Shown: positions 7,275 to 17,802 of the stretch, piece by piece | How the letters are laid out: each line of letters starts with the position of its first letter | How positions within the stretch are numbered: position 1 is the first letter of the stretch | Origin: Gammaproteobacteria bacterium | GTDB lineage: Bacteria; Pseudomonadota; Gammaproteobacteria; GCA-001735895 | DNA length: 64,000 nucleotides | Assembly (NCBI GenBank): GCA_030595795.1 | Contig: JAUVCH010000010.1 | Coordinates: 1-64,000, forward strand | Direction of reading: 5' to 3' | Notes under the pieces: model-generated | Database searches by the model: none | Told to the model about the DNA's origin: nothing | Seen by the model: only the letters and a program-made list of their open reading frames with translations | Position numbers and translations under genes: made by a program

Positions 7275-10200
7275 ATGGCTTTATCCATCCATAGCTCTAA
7301 TCGTGTTGAAACACTACAACAGAACCTCAGCCATCAACTGACTGAGTATCCGTTAAGCAATCCGTTCGCAGCCGAAATTATCGTCGTACCTACCTTCGCT
7401 ATGGGTCGATGGTTGAACCTTCGATTCGCCCAGCAGCAGGGCATAGCTGCGAATATTCAATATCCTTTACCAGCTGGCTGGCTGTGGAATACAGCTGTTT
7501 CGATTATCGAAGGCGTCCCCGAACTCGACCCGCTTAGACAGGAATCCCTGATCTGGAAGATTTATTCGGCCTTACCCGGTCTACTCAGTGATGGTGCTTT
7601 CAAGTCGCTAAGAGATTACCTAATACACGACGCCTCGGGCGTAAAACGATGGCAACTGTCGGTAAAAATTGCCGAGCTATTTGATCGCTACCAGCTGTAC
7701 CGACCACAGATGATTCGCGATTGGTCGTCAAAACCTGCCGATAACTGGCAAGCCCTGTTGTGGCAACAATTACAAGCCGATACTATCGAGCATCATCGAG
7801 TGGCGATCCTTTCCCGAATGATTTCGGTGCTCAGACGGGAGCAGAGCGTTGCTAGTCTGCCACAGCGAATCAGTTTGTTCGCAATTTCCAGCCTGCCGCC
7901 ATTATTTATCGAAGTGATGCACGCTCTCGCTGAGCATACCGAAATCACGCTATACCAGCATAACCCTACCGATCAATACTGGGCCGATCTCAAAAATCGA
8001 AAATCGTTGAATCGATTACAATTATCCGAGCCGCAAAAGGCCGGATATTACGAAACCGGCAATGAATTGCTGGTGTCCTGGGGGCGGCAAAGTCAGGCCA
8101 TGCAGGACAGTTTGCTGGAATACGGAAGCCTCGCATCCAGCGATTCAGAATTTAACTTTCCACCCGGCGATACTTCGCTACTACGGAGTATTCAGCAAAG
8201 TATATTCGAGCTCGAAGCAAGCCCAAAAAACCTCCAGCCCGATGAGTCTCTGGCAATACATGTTTGCCATAGCCCGTTACGCGAGTGCCAGGTTTTGCAC
8301 GACCATTTATTGAATCTGCTCGACAATAATACCGAACTGGCTAGTGAGGATATCCTGGTCATGGTGCCCGAAATAAGTCTGTACGCCCCCTATATCGAGG
8401 CAGTATTTGCACACGACGAGTGTGGTGGCCGTCCCTACCTGCCGTGGAACCTGTCCGACATCAACATCGTTGACGAGCACCCGTTAATCCAGACTTTCCT
8501 GCAATTATTGAAGCTACCCAATAGTCGATTCGCTTTTTCAGAGATAACTTCTCTGCTGGAGATCGCAGAAATTCGTCAGCGTTTCGATATAGACGAACAG
8601 GGGCTGAGCGAATTACGCGATTTGTTCGATACATCAAATATTCGGTGGGCCATCGATGGAGCGCATAAAGAGTCACTGGGTTTACCAGCAATGGAAGAAA
8701 ATACCTGGCATCAGGCCAGTGATCGAATTTTTGCAGGTTATGCCTTCGGCGATACCGAGTACTGGAATGGAATCGCGCCCTTAGCGCAAGTCGATGCAAA
8801 TCGGGCAGTAAACGCGGGTCGCTTCTGGAAGCTATTCGAGCGATTACAATACTGGCGTTTAACACTAAGTCAGTCAGCAACTGCGGTCGAATGGCAGACT
8901 CGTTTAAATGCCTTAGTTGACGACTTATTCGTGAGTATCGATTTCAAAGACGATCGTCTACAACAGGTTCGCGACTGTACCGACCAGTTAAATCTGGCAG
9001 AAAATAGTTTAATCTCGCCGTCATTGCTACGCCACTGGTTCGAACAACAGCTGAGTGTTCAAAGCAGGCAGGGGCGCCTGTTTTCAGGTGGCGTTACATT
9101 TTGTGGTATGCACCCAATGCGTAACTTACCGTTTCCGGTGATTTGTTTAATGGGTATGAACGATGCTGCTTTTCCTCGTCGTGAATCGAGAAATGATTTT
9201 GACCTGATGGCGCAAAATCGTCAAACAGGGGATCCGCACAAAGGCGAAGAAGATCGCTACCTGATGTTGGAAACCCTGCTTTGCGCACGAGAGGCGCTAT
9301 ATATAAGTTATATCGGGCGCAGCCTGAAGGATAACAGTCCCTGCCAGCCATCGGTACTAGTACAGGAGTTGCTTGATTTTCTGAATTTTGAATTCGAATC
9401 TGACCCCGTTAATTATACTAGAATTAGTACCCAGATATGTACTGTGCATCCGATGCAGGCATTCGCAGAAGCCAACTATATAAATCAACCGGGTAGTTAT
9501 GACAACTACTGGTGCGATGTTGCTAATCACCTGCAAACACCCAAACCTGTTGCCCCTGAAACCAGCTGGCCTTTACAGCTTAAAATTTCGGATTCCAATA
9601 ATTTAGAAAGCATTGACCTCAGGCAGTTTCATCGATTCTTCCGACACCCGATTAAATATTATTTTAATTCACAGTTTAAAATTTATTTAGAAGAGAATCG
9701 TGCGAGTGACGATGAGGAAAGTTTTTCGCTAGATAGCCTCGAATCATGGGGAATAAAAACACAACTAGCTGATGATTTAATTCGAGGGGAAGCCAGTCAG
9801 AGAGAACTATTACGCGCGGAAGGGAGGTTGCCACATGGCGGTGCAGCTGAAATTCAACTGGAAAATATTTATCGCCAGAATCAGGCATGGCTCGATCAAT
9901 TAAAAGCTTTTGCCAACGTGGGGACAGAATCGATTGTCATACGATGTCCGCTTAAGGACAACCAGATACTTTTTGGTGAAGTGTCTCATTATTATTCAGA
10001 CATCGGATTAATGCACTACACCGCAAGTAAATTTAAGCCGGCTAACTTGTTCAGTCTGTGGCTCGATCATCTCGCTTTGTGCGCCTGTAACTTATTACCA
10101 TTCGAAGAAACTAGCAAACTCATTAGCCTTGATAAGATAGTCGAGATAAAGCCTCAGGATTCATCGTCGGCTATTTTACAATTACGCGATTACGCAGAAA

Positions 10201-10445
10201 TATTTCAACTAGGACAACATGCCATTTTACCTGTCTTTCCAAATACCAGTTATGAATTTGCCGATGATGGCAACGCCGATAAAGCCTGGCAAAGTGATGA
10301 GAGATTTAGCGGTGGTGGCGATAGCCGGGATGACTACATCATGCTGGCATTACGGAACACCAATAACAATCCGCTGCTCGACCCTGCTTTTGGCGCCTAT
10401 GCTCAACGTATTTATTCGCCACTTATTGCGCAGCTAGCCGACTAA
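7275..10445 (+). CDS. recC: Exodeoxyribonuclease V subunit gamma (RecC)
   Basis: About 1,056 residues from the ATG at 7275 (MALSIHSSNRVETL), which aligns with the E. coli RecC start better than the in-frame TTG at 7263. RecC blocks are seen near the start (IVVPTFAMGRWLNL, GIAANIQYPLPAGWLW) and in the middle (VTFCGMHPMRNLPFPVICL, GMNDAAFPRRESRNDFDLM). It is the subunit that splits the duplex and recognises Chi through an inactive helicase fold, holding RecB and RecD together in double-strand break repair. It is slightly shorter than the 1,122-residue E. coli protein. It is the first gene of a recC-recB-recD operon; its TAA overlaps the recB ATG by one base, so the genes are translationally coupled. 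Confidence 0.95.
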   Translation: MALSIHSSNRVETLQQNLSHQLTEYPLSNPFAAEIIVVPTFAMGRWLNLRFAQQQGIAANIQYPLPAGWLWNTAVSIIEGVPELDPLRQESLIWKIYSALPGLLSDGAFKSLRDYLIHDASGVKRWQLSVKIAELFDRYQLYRPQMIRDWSSKPADNWQALLWQQLQADTIEHHRVAILSRMISVLRREQSVASLPQRISLFAISSLPPLFIEVMHALAEHTEITLYQHNPTDQYWADLKNRKSLNRLQLSEPQKAGYYETGNELLVSWGRQSQAMQDSLLEYGSLASSDSEFNFPPGDTSLLRSIQQSIFELEASPKNLQPDESLAIHVCHSPLRECQVLHDHLLNLLDNNTELASEDILVMVPEISLYAPYIEAVFAHDECGGRPYLPWNLSDINIVDEHPLIQTFLQLLKLPNSRFAFSEITSLLEIAEIRQRFDIDEQGLSELRDLFDTSNIRWAIDGAHKESLGLPAMEENTWHQASDRIFAGYAFGDTEYWNGIAPLAQVDANRAVNAGRFWKLFERLQYWRLTLSQSATAVEWQTRLNALVDDLFVSIDFKDDRLQQVRDCTDQLNLAENSLISPSLLRHWFEQQLSVQSRQGRLFSGGVTFCGMHPMRNLPFPVICLMGMNDAAFPRRESRNDFDLMAQNRQTGDPHKGEEDRYLMLETLLCAREALYISYIGRSLKDNSPCQPSVLVQELLDFLNFEFESDPVNYTRISTQICTVHPMQAFAEANYINQPGSYDNYWCDVANHLQTPKPVAPETSWPLQLKISDSNNLESIDLRQFHRFFRHPIKYYFNSQFKIYLEENRASDDEESFSLDSLESWGIKTQLADDLIRGEASQRELLRAEGRLPHGGAAEIQLENIYRQNQAWLDQLKAFANVGTESIVIRCPLKDNQILFGEVSHYYSDIGLMHYTASKFKPANLFSLWLDHLALCACNLLPFEETSKLISLDKIVEIKPQDSSSAILQLRDYAEIFQLGQHAILPVFPNTSYEFADDGNADKAWQSDERFSGGGDSRDDYIMLALRNTNNNPLLDPAFGAYAQRIYSPLIAQLAD

Positions 10446-13400
10446 TGACTATGATACCCCGAGAGCTTAACGTCGACGAAATGCTGGGATTAAAGCTTGA
10501 TGGTATCAAGCTGATAGAGGCCAGTGCCGGTACCGGTAAGACCTATACGATCGCCAATCTATATCTTCGCTATATTCTCGATGGCAGGCTCAGCTCGGAG
10601 ATATTGGTTGTTACCTTTACCAAAGCCGCTACCGAAGAGTTGCGCGGGCGTATCCGCTCAAGGCTTTATGAAGCACTAAATCTTTTTCAGAACCTCAAAG
10701 ATAGCAAAGATCAGTTTCTCGAAAAATTATTAATTCAGTTTCAATCGCTTGACAGTGAGTTAAAAAAAGAATCGATTCTTCGGTTACAACTCGCGTTACG
10801 AAGTATGGACGAGGCGGCAATATCGACTATCCATAGTTTCTGTCAGCGCGCTTTGCGCGAGCATGCATTGGCGGGTAAGTATTATTTCGATAGTGAGGTC
10901 CTGGTGGACGACGACGAGCTTTGGCAAAGCGCAGCACGGGACTGGTGGCGAAGGCAGACCTATTTGCTTGATACGAGTGAACTCAGTTTATTGCTCGAAT
11001 CTGTACAGAACTTTCCGACTTTCAATGGTTGGCTTAGTGAGATTCGTAAGAAACCAGCCGTGCACTTCATTCCAGCCGCCGTCAGTACTTTAGAAAAATG
11101 TTTCATTGAATTTAGAAGTCTCGATAAAAATCTACTCGATCTAGCAGCGCAGTGGCGAGTAGAGTCAGCTGAATTAAAAAACATTATCCGGCATAGCAAG
11201 GTATTGAGTCGTGCGAAAAAAATTCCCTACCACGCCGATAACCTGGATGTTTTTTTCCAGGATTGCGATACTTATTTCAACGCAAAGCTAGCTTTCCCTT
11301 TACCACATGATTTTAAATTCCTGGCCAGTGCAATCTTGCATGAGAATTCGATGGCATCGAAACGAGGACAAGATGCGGAGCTGGATAGAAGTTTTTTTGC
11401 CACTGCGGGAAAAATCAACGAGATCATTTCCCAACTTCAATGCCAAATAAAAACCAGTGCTCTGTTAGAGGCGTTGGATTATGTCTCGACACAGGTTAAA
11501 GGGGTCAAAGAAGAAAGTAGATTACTCGCTTATCAGGATCAGCTCGAATTATTGTTGCAAGCCTTAAACAGTAATTCTGGAAGTGAGTTAGCTCAGGTTT
11601 TAAGAGATCAATTTCCAGCAGCTATGATAGACGAGTTTCAGGATACTGATTCGATTCAATATGAAATATTCAAAACTTTGTACTATCAGCAACCGAATGT
11701 TGGCTTGACTCTAATAGGAGATCCCAAACAGTCTATTTACAGCTTTCGAGGCGGAGATATTTTCACCTACATGAAAGCTAAGAATCTGGAGAATATACAA
11801 CAATATTCCCTGCAAACTAACTGGCGCTCTCAGTCTGATCTGGTCGATGCAGTTAATCGTTTTTTTAGTTACCGCGAACAAAGCTTTATTTTTTCCGATT
11901 CTATTGCCTTTACGGCCGTAGAAGCATCGCCACAAAATGCGGCTAACACCTTGGCGGTTGACGATGTGACCGAACCCGCTATGTCCCTGTGGCATATTCC
12001 GCTACAAGCAGATAACAGGCCATTAAGCAAAGCCGGGGCCAGTCAAAGTTTAAACCAGACGACCGCCTCTGAAATTGCAAGACTGCTTAAGGGCGGTCGC
12101 GAAGGTCGGACTAAAATCAATGGTCAACCGTTACGCAGTGGTGACATTGCTATTTTAGTGCGAACGGCCTATCAGGGTGAAGACCTACGCCAGGTTCTCG
12201 AATCCAGAGGAATAAATTCAGTAACAATCGGTAGAGATAAAGTTTTTGAGAGCGAAGAAGCTACCGGCATGTACTATCTGCTCGAAGCAGTTGCTCATCC
12301 TGATGACCGCCAGTTGGTTCGTCGGGCTTTGGCAAGTTCGGTGCTCTACCTGTCAGTTTCAGAAATCTCTGATCTCGCTGGTCAAAATTCAAACTGCCAG
12401 GACTGGTCAAATCAGTTCCAAAATCTCCATCATTTATGGCTGGTACGAGGATTCATTCCTATGTTTCAGCAGTTGTTGCAAATCTTTAAATTGGGTCAGA
12501 AGCTTTCGAAGCGCGAACAGGCCGAGCGTCGTCTAACCAATTTACTGCATCTCGCCGAACTATTACAGCAACAGTCCAGTAGAAGTGCCGGCATTGACGA
12601 TTTACTCAACTGGTTTCTTCGCCAAATGAACGAATCTAACTCCGAGGAAGCTGAGTTACGCCTCGAGAGCGATCAGGCGCTGGTTAAGATCGTCACCATA
12701 CACAAGAGCAAAGGGCTGGAATATCCCGTGGTGTTTATACCCTACCTGTGGAGTTGCAATTCAGTAGCGGGATTGAAGAACGGTATATTACATTTTCACG
12801 ATGACGGTTTTATTTCGGTTTGTGATTTAGGTTCCGAAGATTTTTCGAGACACTGTCTACTTGCTGATAAAGAACGTCTGGCGGAGGACGTCCGGCTATT
12901 GTACGTCGCACTCACACGCGCGCGCAGCAAGGTTTATCTAGCCTGGGGAGTGGCTGGCTCGACAGGTCGAAGTGGCAATAGTAGTCAGACCGCTCTAGCT
13001 TATTTGTTGCATTCAAAGCAGTCAGCCGACGATTTGGATAGCGAGGCCGCTAAAGGTTTTTCGAATCCCGAGGCGTTATTCGAGGAACTGCAGTCCTTTG
13101 TTAAAACGGCTGGTAGCTCTATTGAATTAATAACACTGCCGAGCGTCGATCAGGAAATTATCTTGTCGCCTGATAAGTCCCTGGTAACCCCTTTACAGGC
13201 CCGGGATTTTCACGCCATGAAAAGTAGTGCATGGCGCATCAACAGTTTTTCCAATCTTACACGCGACGTTCACCAACAACCACATACGGGTTCGATGGCT
13301 AAAACAACAGACGCTATTCTGAACTTCCCGGCTGGTAGTCATGTCGGTTTATTATTGCATACAATTTTTGAACACCTGGATTTTAAATCGGATATCGACA

Positions 13401-14050
13401 CTCAATGCGACAATTTAATCCCGCGTTTTGCGCCGCGATTCGGGCTCGAAGGCGGTGCCTGTCAGAGCGTATTATCCGACTGGCTTAAACAGGTGCTACA
13501 AACTGAGCTGATTCAACCGGGTCTGAGTTTATCGGTATTGTCCAGCCAGCAACGATTAAACGAAATCGCTTTCGATTTTGCGCTCGACTATGCCGACATA
13601 AACCGGCTTAATGAATTGCTCACCGAAATTAGTGGCGCTCAACTCGAAGACTTAAGCGCCCATAATTTTCGAGGGCTAATCACTGGTGTGATAGATCTAG
13701 TTTTTGAGTATCGCGGCAAATACTACCTTGCAGATTATAAAAGCAACCTGCTCGGTACTCGTCTCGAAGATTATTCCCCGGATCATTTGCGGCAGGCCAT
13801 GCTTGATCGGCGTTACGATTTGCAGCTGTTAATCTACACGATCGCGTTACACCGATATCTACGCAAACGCATTCCTGGCTACGATTACGAAACACATTTT
13901 GGCGGAGCGTATTATCTATTTATACGCGCGATGCGCCCCCAAAATGGCACAAAATACGGGGTTCATTTCGAACGCCCGGTAGCGACCGAGATAGAGGCTC
14001 TCGATCAAATATTTGCCAGTACCGCTAGTATGAACGGGGAGAGGCTATGA
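10445..14050 (+). CDS. recB: Exodeoxyribonuclease V subunit beta (RecB)
   Basis: 1,201 residues. The N-terminal UvrD-like helicase has Walker A ASAGTGKT at 26-33, and motif II IDEFQDTD near residue 395. Further on are GDPKQSIYSFRGGD and, near the end of the helicase, TIHKSKGLEYPVVFIP and LLYVALTRARSKVYLAW. The C-terminal nuclease has GVIDLVF and LADYKSN, giving Asp1084, Asp1097 and Lys1099, the same spacing as the E. coli triad, so the nuclease should be active. RecB is the 3'-5' helicase, the single nuclease of RecBCD and the RecA loader. Start and stop overlap recC and recD by 1 and 4 nt. No gene for the alternative AddAB system appears in the window. Confidence 0.97.
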   Translation: MTMIPRELNVDEMLGLKLDGIKLIEASAGTGKTYTIANLYLRYILDGRLSSEILVVTFTKAATEELRGRIRSRLYEALNLFQNLKDSKDQFLEKLLIQFQSLDSELKKESILRLQLALRSMDEAAISTIHSFCQRALREHALAGKYYFDSEVLVDDDELWQSAARDWWRRQTYLLDTSELSLLLESVQNFPTFNGWLSEIRKKPAVHFIPAAVSTLEKCFIEFRSLDKNLLDLAAQWRVESAELKNIIRHSKVLSRAKKIPYHADNLDVFFQDCDTYFNAKLAFPLPHDFKFLASAILHENSMASKRGQDAELDRSFFATAGKINEIISQLQCQIKTSALLEALDYVSTQVKGVKEESRLLAYQDQLELLLQALNSNSGSELAQVLRDQFPAAMIDEFQDTDSIQYEIFKTLYYQQPNVGLTLIGDPKQSIYSFRGGDIFTYMKAKNLENIQQYSLQTNWRSQSDLVDAVNRFFSYREQSFIFSDSIAFTAVEASPQNAANTLAVDDVTEPAMSLWHIPLQADNRPLSKAGASQSLNQTTASEIARLLKGGREGRTKINGQPLRSGDIAILVRTAYQGEDLRQVLESRGINSVTIGRDKVFESEEATGMYYLLEAVAHPDDRQLVRRALASSVLYLSVSEISDLAGQNSNCQDWSNQFQNLHHLWLVRGFIPMFQQLLQIFKLGQKLSKREQAERRLTNLLHLAELLQQQSSRSAGIDDLLNWFLRQMNESNSEEAELRLESDQALVKIVTIHKSKGLEYPVVFIPYLWSCNSVAGLKNGILHFHDDGFISVCDLGSEDFSRHCLLADKERLAEDVRLLYVALTRARSKVYLAWGVAGSTGRSGNSSQTALAYLLHSKQSADDLDSEAAKGFSNPEALFEELQSFVKTAGSSIELITLPSVDQEIILSPDKSLVTPLQARDFHAMKSSAWRINSFSNLTRDVHQQPHTGSMAKTTDAILNFPAGSHVGLLLHTIFEHLDFKSDIDTQCDNLIPRFAPRFGLEGGACQSVLSDWLKQVLQTELIQPGLSLSVLSSQQRLNEIAFDFALDYADINRLNELLTEISGAQLEDLSAHNFRGLITGVIDLVFEYRGKYYLADYKSNLLGTRLEDYSPDHLRQAMLDRRYDLQLLIYTIALHRYLRKRIPGYDYETHFGGAYYLFIRAMRPQNGTKYGVHFERPVATEIEALDQIFASTASMNGERL

Positions 14051-15885
14051 CTTCAATATTGGAGAACCTGTTAGGCCAAAATGCGATTTCCTCACTGAGC
14101 TATTATTTTGCCAGGTTTATCGCTGGACAAAGCCAGGAAAATATCGATAGCCTGACTGCGCTCAGTGCTGCGCTGGTGAGCGAGGCGAATCAGCAGGGTC
14201 ATGTCTGTGTCGAACTGGAGCATTTGCAGGGCAGACCGCTATTTGACTGCGAAGGCTTAACGAGTTCGGATCAGTTAACTGGTATTGATGTTGATCAATG
14301 GTGTAAGGGTCTGCTTGAAAGTCCCTGCGTCGGTTTAGCCGGAGAAACATCACCGCTGATACTGGAAGGAAATCGACTGTATTTATTCCGGTACTGGTTT
14401 TATGAGACTCAGATTGCTGAAGCCATAAAATCACGTCTGCAAACCCTGGAAACGCTCGATGTTGATGGGCTTTCAAAGCATCTCGATAAGTTCTATCCAG
14501 CCACGATCGACCACCCGGTAAACGAACAAAAACTAGCGGTAGCACTTTCCGTAATTCGGCGGTTTGCAGTAATTTCGGGTGGACCAGGCACTGGAAAAAC
14601 AACCACCGTAATCAATATTCTAGCGGTATTATTGTCGCAACAGGGCGATACGCGAATCGCGCTCGCTGCTCCCACCGGTAAGGCCGCAGCACGCATGATT
14701 GAGTCGATTAGGAGCGGCCTTGAAAATAGCTTAATCGACGACAGCATCCGCGAGCTAATCCCGACCGAAGCCAGTACCATCCACCGTCTGCTTGGTTTCG
14801 GACCAACAGGTTTTCGCTACTCGCAGCAACATTTGTTACCGCTTGATTGTGTTGTCATCGATGAAGCTTCTATGGTTGATCTCACGCTTATGTATCGTCT
14901 GCTAGACGCGCTACCCAGTCACGCGCGGATCATTTTGCTTGGGGACCGGGATCAACTCGCCGCCGTGGCCGCGGGTAACGTATTAAGTGATATCACCGGT
15001 CGGGGTCGAGCAATCCAGTATTCAACTAGTTTAACCGATAAACTCTGCGATATTCTCTCAGAGCCTCTAACCGATATTCAAAGGGCCGATATTCAAACTT
15101 CAGAGACCCCGACAGCAATCGCTGACTCGATCGCTCTGCTCAAACGAAGCTATCGTTTCTCTAACGAAAGTGACATTGGGATACTCGCTGCTATGGTCAA
15201 TCAGGGTGACGAGACTCGTGTCATTAAACTATTAGAAACCGATTCTGCGCAAATAGCCTGGTTTTCGGGCCCAGTTGATCGACCTGAGCAATCGACTCTC
15301 GATCATATTTTGGATCATTATCAGGCGGTAGTTTCGAGTGATGATATCGATACTGCTTTCGATTCTTTCGACTGCTGCCGGGTATTATGCGCGGTGCATT
15401 CAGGTCCTTTTGGCGATAAAGAGATGAATCAAAGAATCGAAACGGCGATGCGTCTAAAACACTGGATTAGCAGCGAAGTGAACTTTCATGGCAGGCCTGT
15501 TCTAATTCTTTCCAATGATTACGAAATGGACCTTTTCAACGGTGATATCGGTTTAATCTGGCCCGATAAGGATGGTCTATTACAGGCAGTTTTCCGTGAC
15601 TCGCGCCAGGGATTACGTCATTTCCCAATTAATAGTTTGCCCGAATACGAAAGCGCCTGGGCGATGACTGTTCATAAATCGCAGGGCTCTGAATTCAACT
15701 CTGTGGTATTAATTCTTCCTCCAAATAGCCCACCGGAAGCAGTATCTCGAGAGTTACTATATACCGGAGTAACACGCGCAAAACAAAAGCTTACCATTCA
15801 CGCCACCACCACAACTATGGAAACCGCATGTAGAACAACCCGACAACGCTATTCAGGTCTCGCATCAAAGCTCGGATGGGTGTAA
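14047..15885 (+). CDS. recD: Exodeoxyribonuclease V subunit alpha (RecD)
   Basis: 612 residues, the 5'-3' superfamily 1B helicase of RecBCD. Walker A GGPGTGKTTT is near residues 178-187, the DEAD-like motif II is VIDEASMVDLTLM, and late motifs are LLGDRDQLAAVAAGNVLSDI and WAMTVHKSQGSEFNSVVLIL. The length matches the E. coli protein (608). An ATGA overlap joins it to recB. It is the last gene of the operon: a gap of 154 bp with no strong structure follows before the signalling gene at 16040. Confidence 0.96.
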   Translation: MTSILENLLGQNAISSLSYYFARFIAGQSQENIDSLTALSAALVSEANQQGHVCVELEHLQGRPLFDCEGLTSSDQLTGIDVDQWCKGLLESPCVGLAGETSPLILEGNRLYLFRYWFYETQIAEAIKSRLQTLETLDVDGLSKHLDKFYPATIDHPVNEQKLAVALSVIRRFAVISGGPGTGKTTTVINILAVLLSQQGDTRIALAAPTGKAAARMIESIRSGLENSLIDDSIRELIPTEASTIHRLLGFGPTGFRYSQQHLLPLDCVVIDEASMVDLTLMYRLLDALPSHARIILLGDRDQLAAVAAGNVLSDITGRGRAIQYSTSLTDKLCDILSEPLTDIQRADIQTSETPTAIADSIALLKRSYRFSNESDIGILAAMVNQGDETRVIKLLETDSAQIAWFSGPVDRPEQSTLDHILDHYQAVVSSDDIDTAFDSFDCCRVLCAVHSGPFGDKEMNQRIETAMRLKHWISSEVNFHGRPVLILSNDYEMDLFNGDIGLIWPDKDGLLQAVFRDSRQGLRHFPINSLPEYESAWAMTVHKSQGSEFNSVVLILPPNSPPEAVSRELLYTGVTRAKQKLTIHATTTTMETACRTTRQRYSGLASKLGWV

Positions 15886-16039
15886 TTTTAATCCATAAAA
15901 TACCTCCGAGAATTCGGTTCAAACGCCCTCAGCTTCTTGCTTTTTCGATAATTTGTACTAAACAGAAAGGACGAATTTGGAATGTAGCCAAGAATAATAA
16001 TGATAACGTTAATTTTCACTCCATCTGCACTAGCCTTTT

Positions 16040-17734
16040 ATGAATAAAATTAGCCCGGGCAAAGCCCTGATCGTAGACGACGAAAAAACAAATCGTCTGA
16101 TATTAATATCCCTACTGAAAAAACAAGGCTACGATTGTATTGAGGCAGTTAACGGCCAGGAAGCCATTGACCTGTTTAGTAGTGAAAGTCCAGGCATCAT
16201 TTTTATGGATGTGATGATGCCCGAAGTAGATGGTTACGAAGCGACTCGCCAGATCAAGGCTGCCTCGGGTAGCCGTTTCGTACCAATCATATTTCTCACA
16301 GCTATAACCGACGAGGAAGCTTTGAGCCGCTGCATAGACGCTGGTGGTGACGACGTGCTGGTCAAACCCTTCGATAGTTTTATCCTGAGTACAAAAATAC
16401 GTGCCATGCAACGTATATCCTTGCTGCATAGCGAAGTCCAGGGTATGTACAGCATGATTCACCGAGAGCAGGAGATCGCTGAATCAGTATTAATAAATGC
16501 GGTTCAGGGTAACAATATTAAGAGCCCGTATTTAAAGGATAAAATTCGCCCCGCGAGCACGTTTAGCGGCGATATGGTGCTCTCGGCTTATTCCCCTTCG
16601 CAGGACCTGTTTTTGTTGATTGGTGATTTTACTGGACACGGACTTTCTGCGGCCCTGGGCGCGCTGCCCGTCTCGGAAATATTTCACACCATGGTCTCCA
16701 AGGGTTACAGCGCAGACAATGTGCTTAATGCCATTAATAAAAAACTGACCTCGTTACTGCCGGTCGGAATGTTTTTAGGCGTACAACTGGTAGTCATCGA
16801 CCAGGAGCTCAAGCACGCTAACATTTTCAACGCCGGTATGCCTGATTTACTGGTAATCGATGGCGCTACCAATGAAATCACTCATCGAATCAAATCGAAC
16901 AGTTTACCACTCGGCATAGTCGAGGATATTAACACCAGGGAGATTTGCAAATTCGTCACGTTTCAGCGAAACGATAAGATTCTGATGTATAGCGATGGGC
17001 TCACTGAGGCAAGAAATCTTGAGGATGAAAAGTTTGGCGAATTTCGACTAGAAGATGCCATTAGTCAGGCGCCATTAAACGGGGTGTATGGCAATATTTT
17101 TCATGGGCTGGATCTTTTTTGTGAGGATAGGGCTCAGGTCGACGATGTTACCCTGGTCGAGCTTACCTGTGTCCAGGAGCTGGTGTCGAAGGAAAATATT
17201 ATCGAACATCAGCACGCTATTAAAAAACCGCTGGCTAACCAGGGCGAGTGGGAACTGGTACTTAATTTCACTGGTCTGCGCCTACGCGAAACTAACCCTG
17301 TGCCCATTCTGGTTAACCACATATTAGAAATGGAAGACCTCGCGGAAGAGAGCCAATCCCTTTTTACCGTCATTACCGAACTTTATGTCAATGCCCTCGA
17401 CCACGGCGTCCTTGGCCTGGACTCGAAAATGAAGTCGGATCCAGCCGGGTTTGCCAATTATTTTAAGGAGCGTGAAACACGACTAATGGCACTTGAATCT
17501 GGCTATGTGAATTTCGAACTGGTCGTGGAACAAATAGCTAACCAAAGGCACATTCACTTACGCGTAGAAGACAGCGGTCAAGGATTCGATTATGAAAATT
17601 ACCGCCCTCCGAAAGAAGATTCCAACGCACTAAATGGTCGCGGATTAATGCTGATCGAAAATTTATGCGACTCCCTCTGTTTCGAGGGTAAAGGTAACAT
17701 TGCTAAAGCATCGATTACCTGGGTTACCCAATAA
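16040..17734 (+). CDS. Response regulator with PP2C (SpoIIE/RsbU-type) phosphatase and HATPase domains
   Basis: 564 residues with three modules. A receiver occupies 1 to about 125, with acidic pair Asp13-Asp14, phosphoacceptor Asp57 in FMDVMMPEVDG and LVKPF further on. A PP2C-like phosphatase follows, about 165-385, with FSGDMVL, GDFTGHGLSAALGALP and DKILMYSDGLTEARN. A GHKL ATPase of the anti-sigma kinase kind lies at about 430-560, with ELYVNALDHGVLGL and VEDSGQGFDYENY. This layout matches the HsbR/CrsR type of partner-switching regulators, which phosphorylate and dephosphorylate an STAS anti-sigma antagonist. No STAS gene is adjacent; an HPt gene follows after 68 bp. The phosphorelay output is therefore unknown. 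Confidence 0.88.
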   Translation: MNKISPGKALIVDDEKTNRLILISLLKKQGYDCIEAVNGQEAIDLFSSESPGIIFMDVMMPEVDGYEATRQIKAASGSRFVPIIFLTAITDEEALSRCIDAGGDDVLVKPFDSFILSTKIRAMQRISLLHSEVQGMYSMIHREQEIAESVLINAVQGNNIKSPYLKDKIRPASTFSGDMVLSAYSPSQDLFLLIGDFTGHGLSAALGALPVSEIFHTMVSKGYSADNVLNAINKKLTSLLPVGMFLGVQLVVIDQELKHANIFNAGMPDLLVIDGATNEITHRIKSNSLPLGIVEDINTREICKFVTFQRNDKILMYSDGLTEARNLEDEKFGEFRLEDAISQAPLNGVYGNIFHGLDLFCEDRAQVDDVTLVELTCVQELVSKENIIEHQHAIKKPLANQGEWELVLNFTGLRLRETNPVPILVNHILEMEDLAEESQSLFTVITELYVNALDHGVLGLDSKMKSDPAGFANYFKERETRLMALESGYVNFELVVEQIANQRHIHLRVEDSGQGFDYENYRPPKEDSNALNGRGLMLIENLCDSLCFEGKGNIAKASITWVTQ

Positions 17735-17802
17735 TGCTATGGCATTTGCCGATAATCCCCATAATCGGTTAATATCACTCAGGATTTAAATGTGAGGAAA
17801 AC

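Noticed and set aside
8461-8880. Open frame of 139 codons on the minus strand opposite recC
   Set aside because: It is fully inside recC, has no family resemblance, and the recC frame is clearly coding. It is an antisense shadow.
14162-14602. Open frame of 146 codons on the minus strand opposite recD
   Set aside because: It overlaps the conserved recD N-terminal half and shows no recognisable domain.
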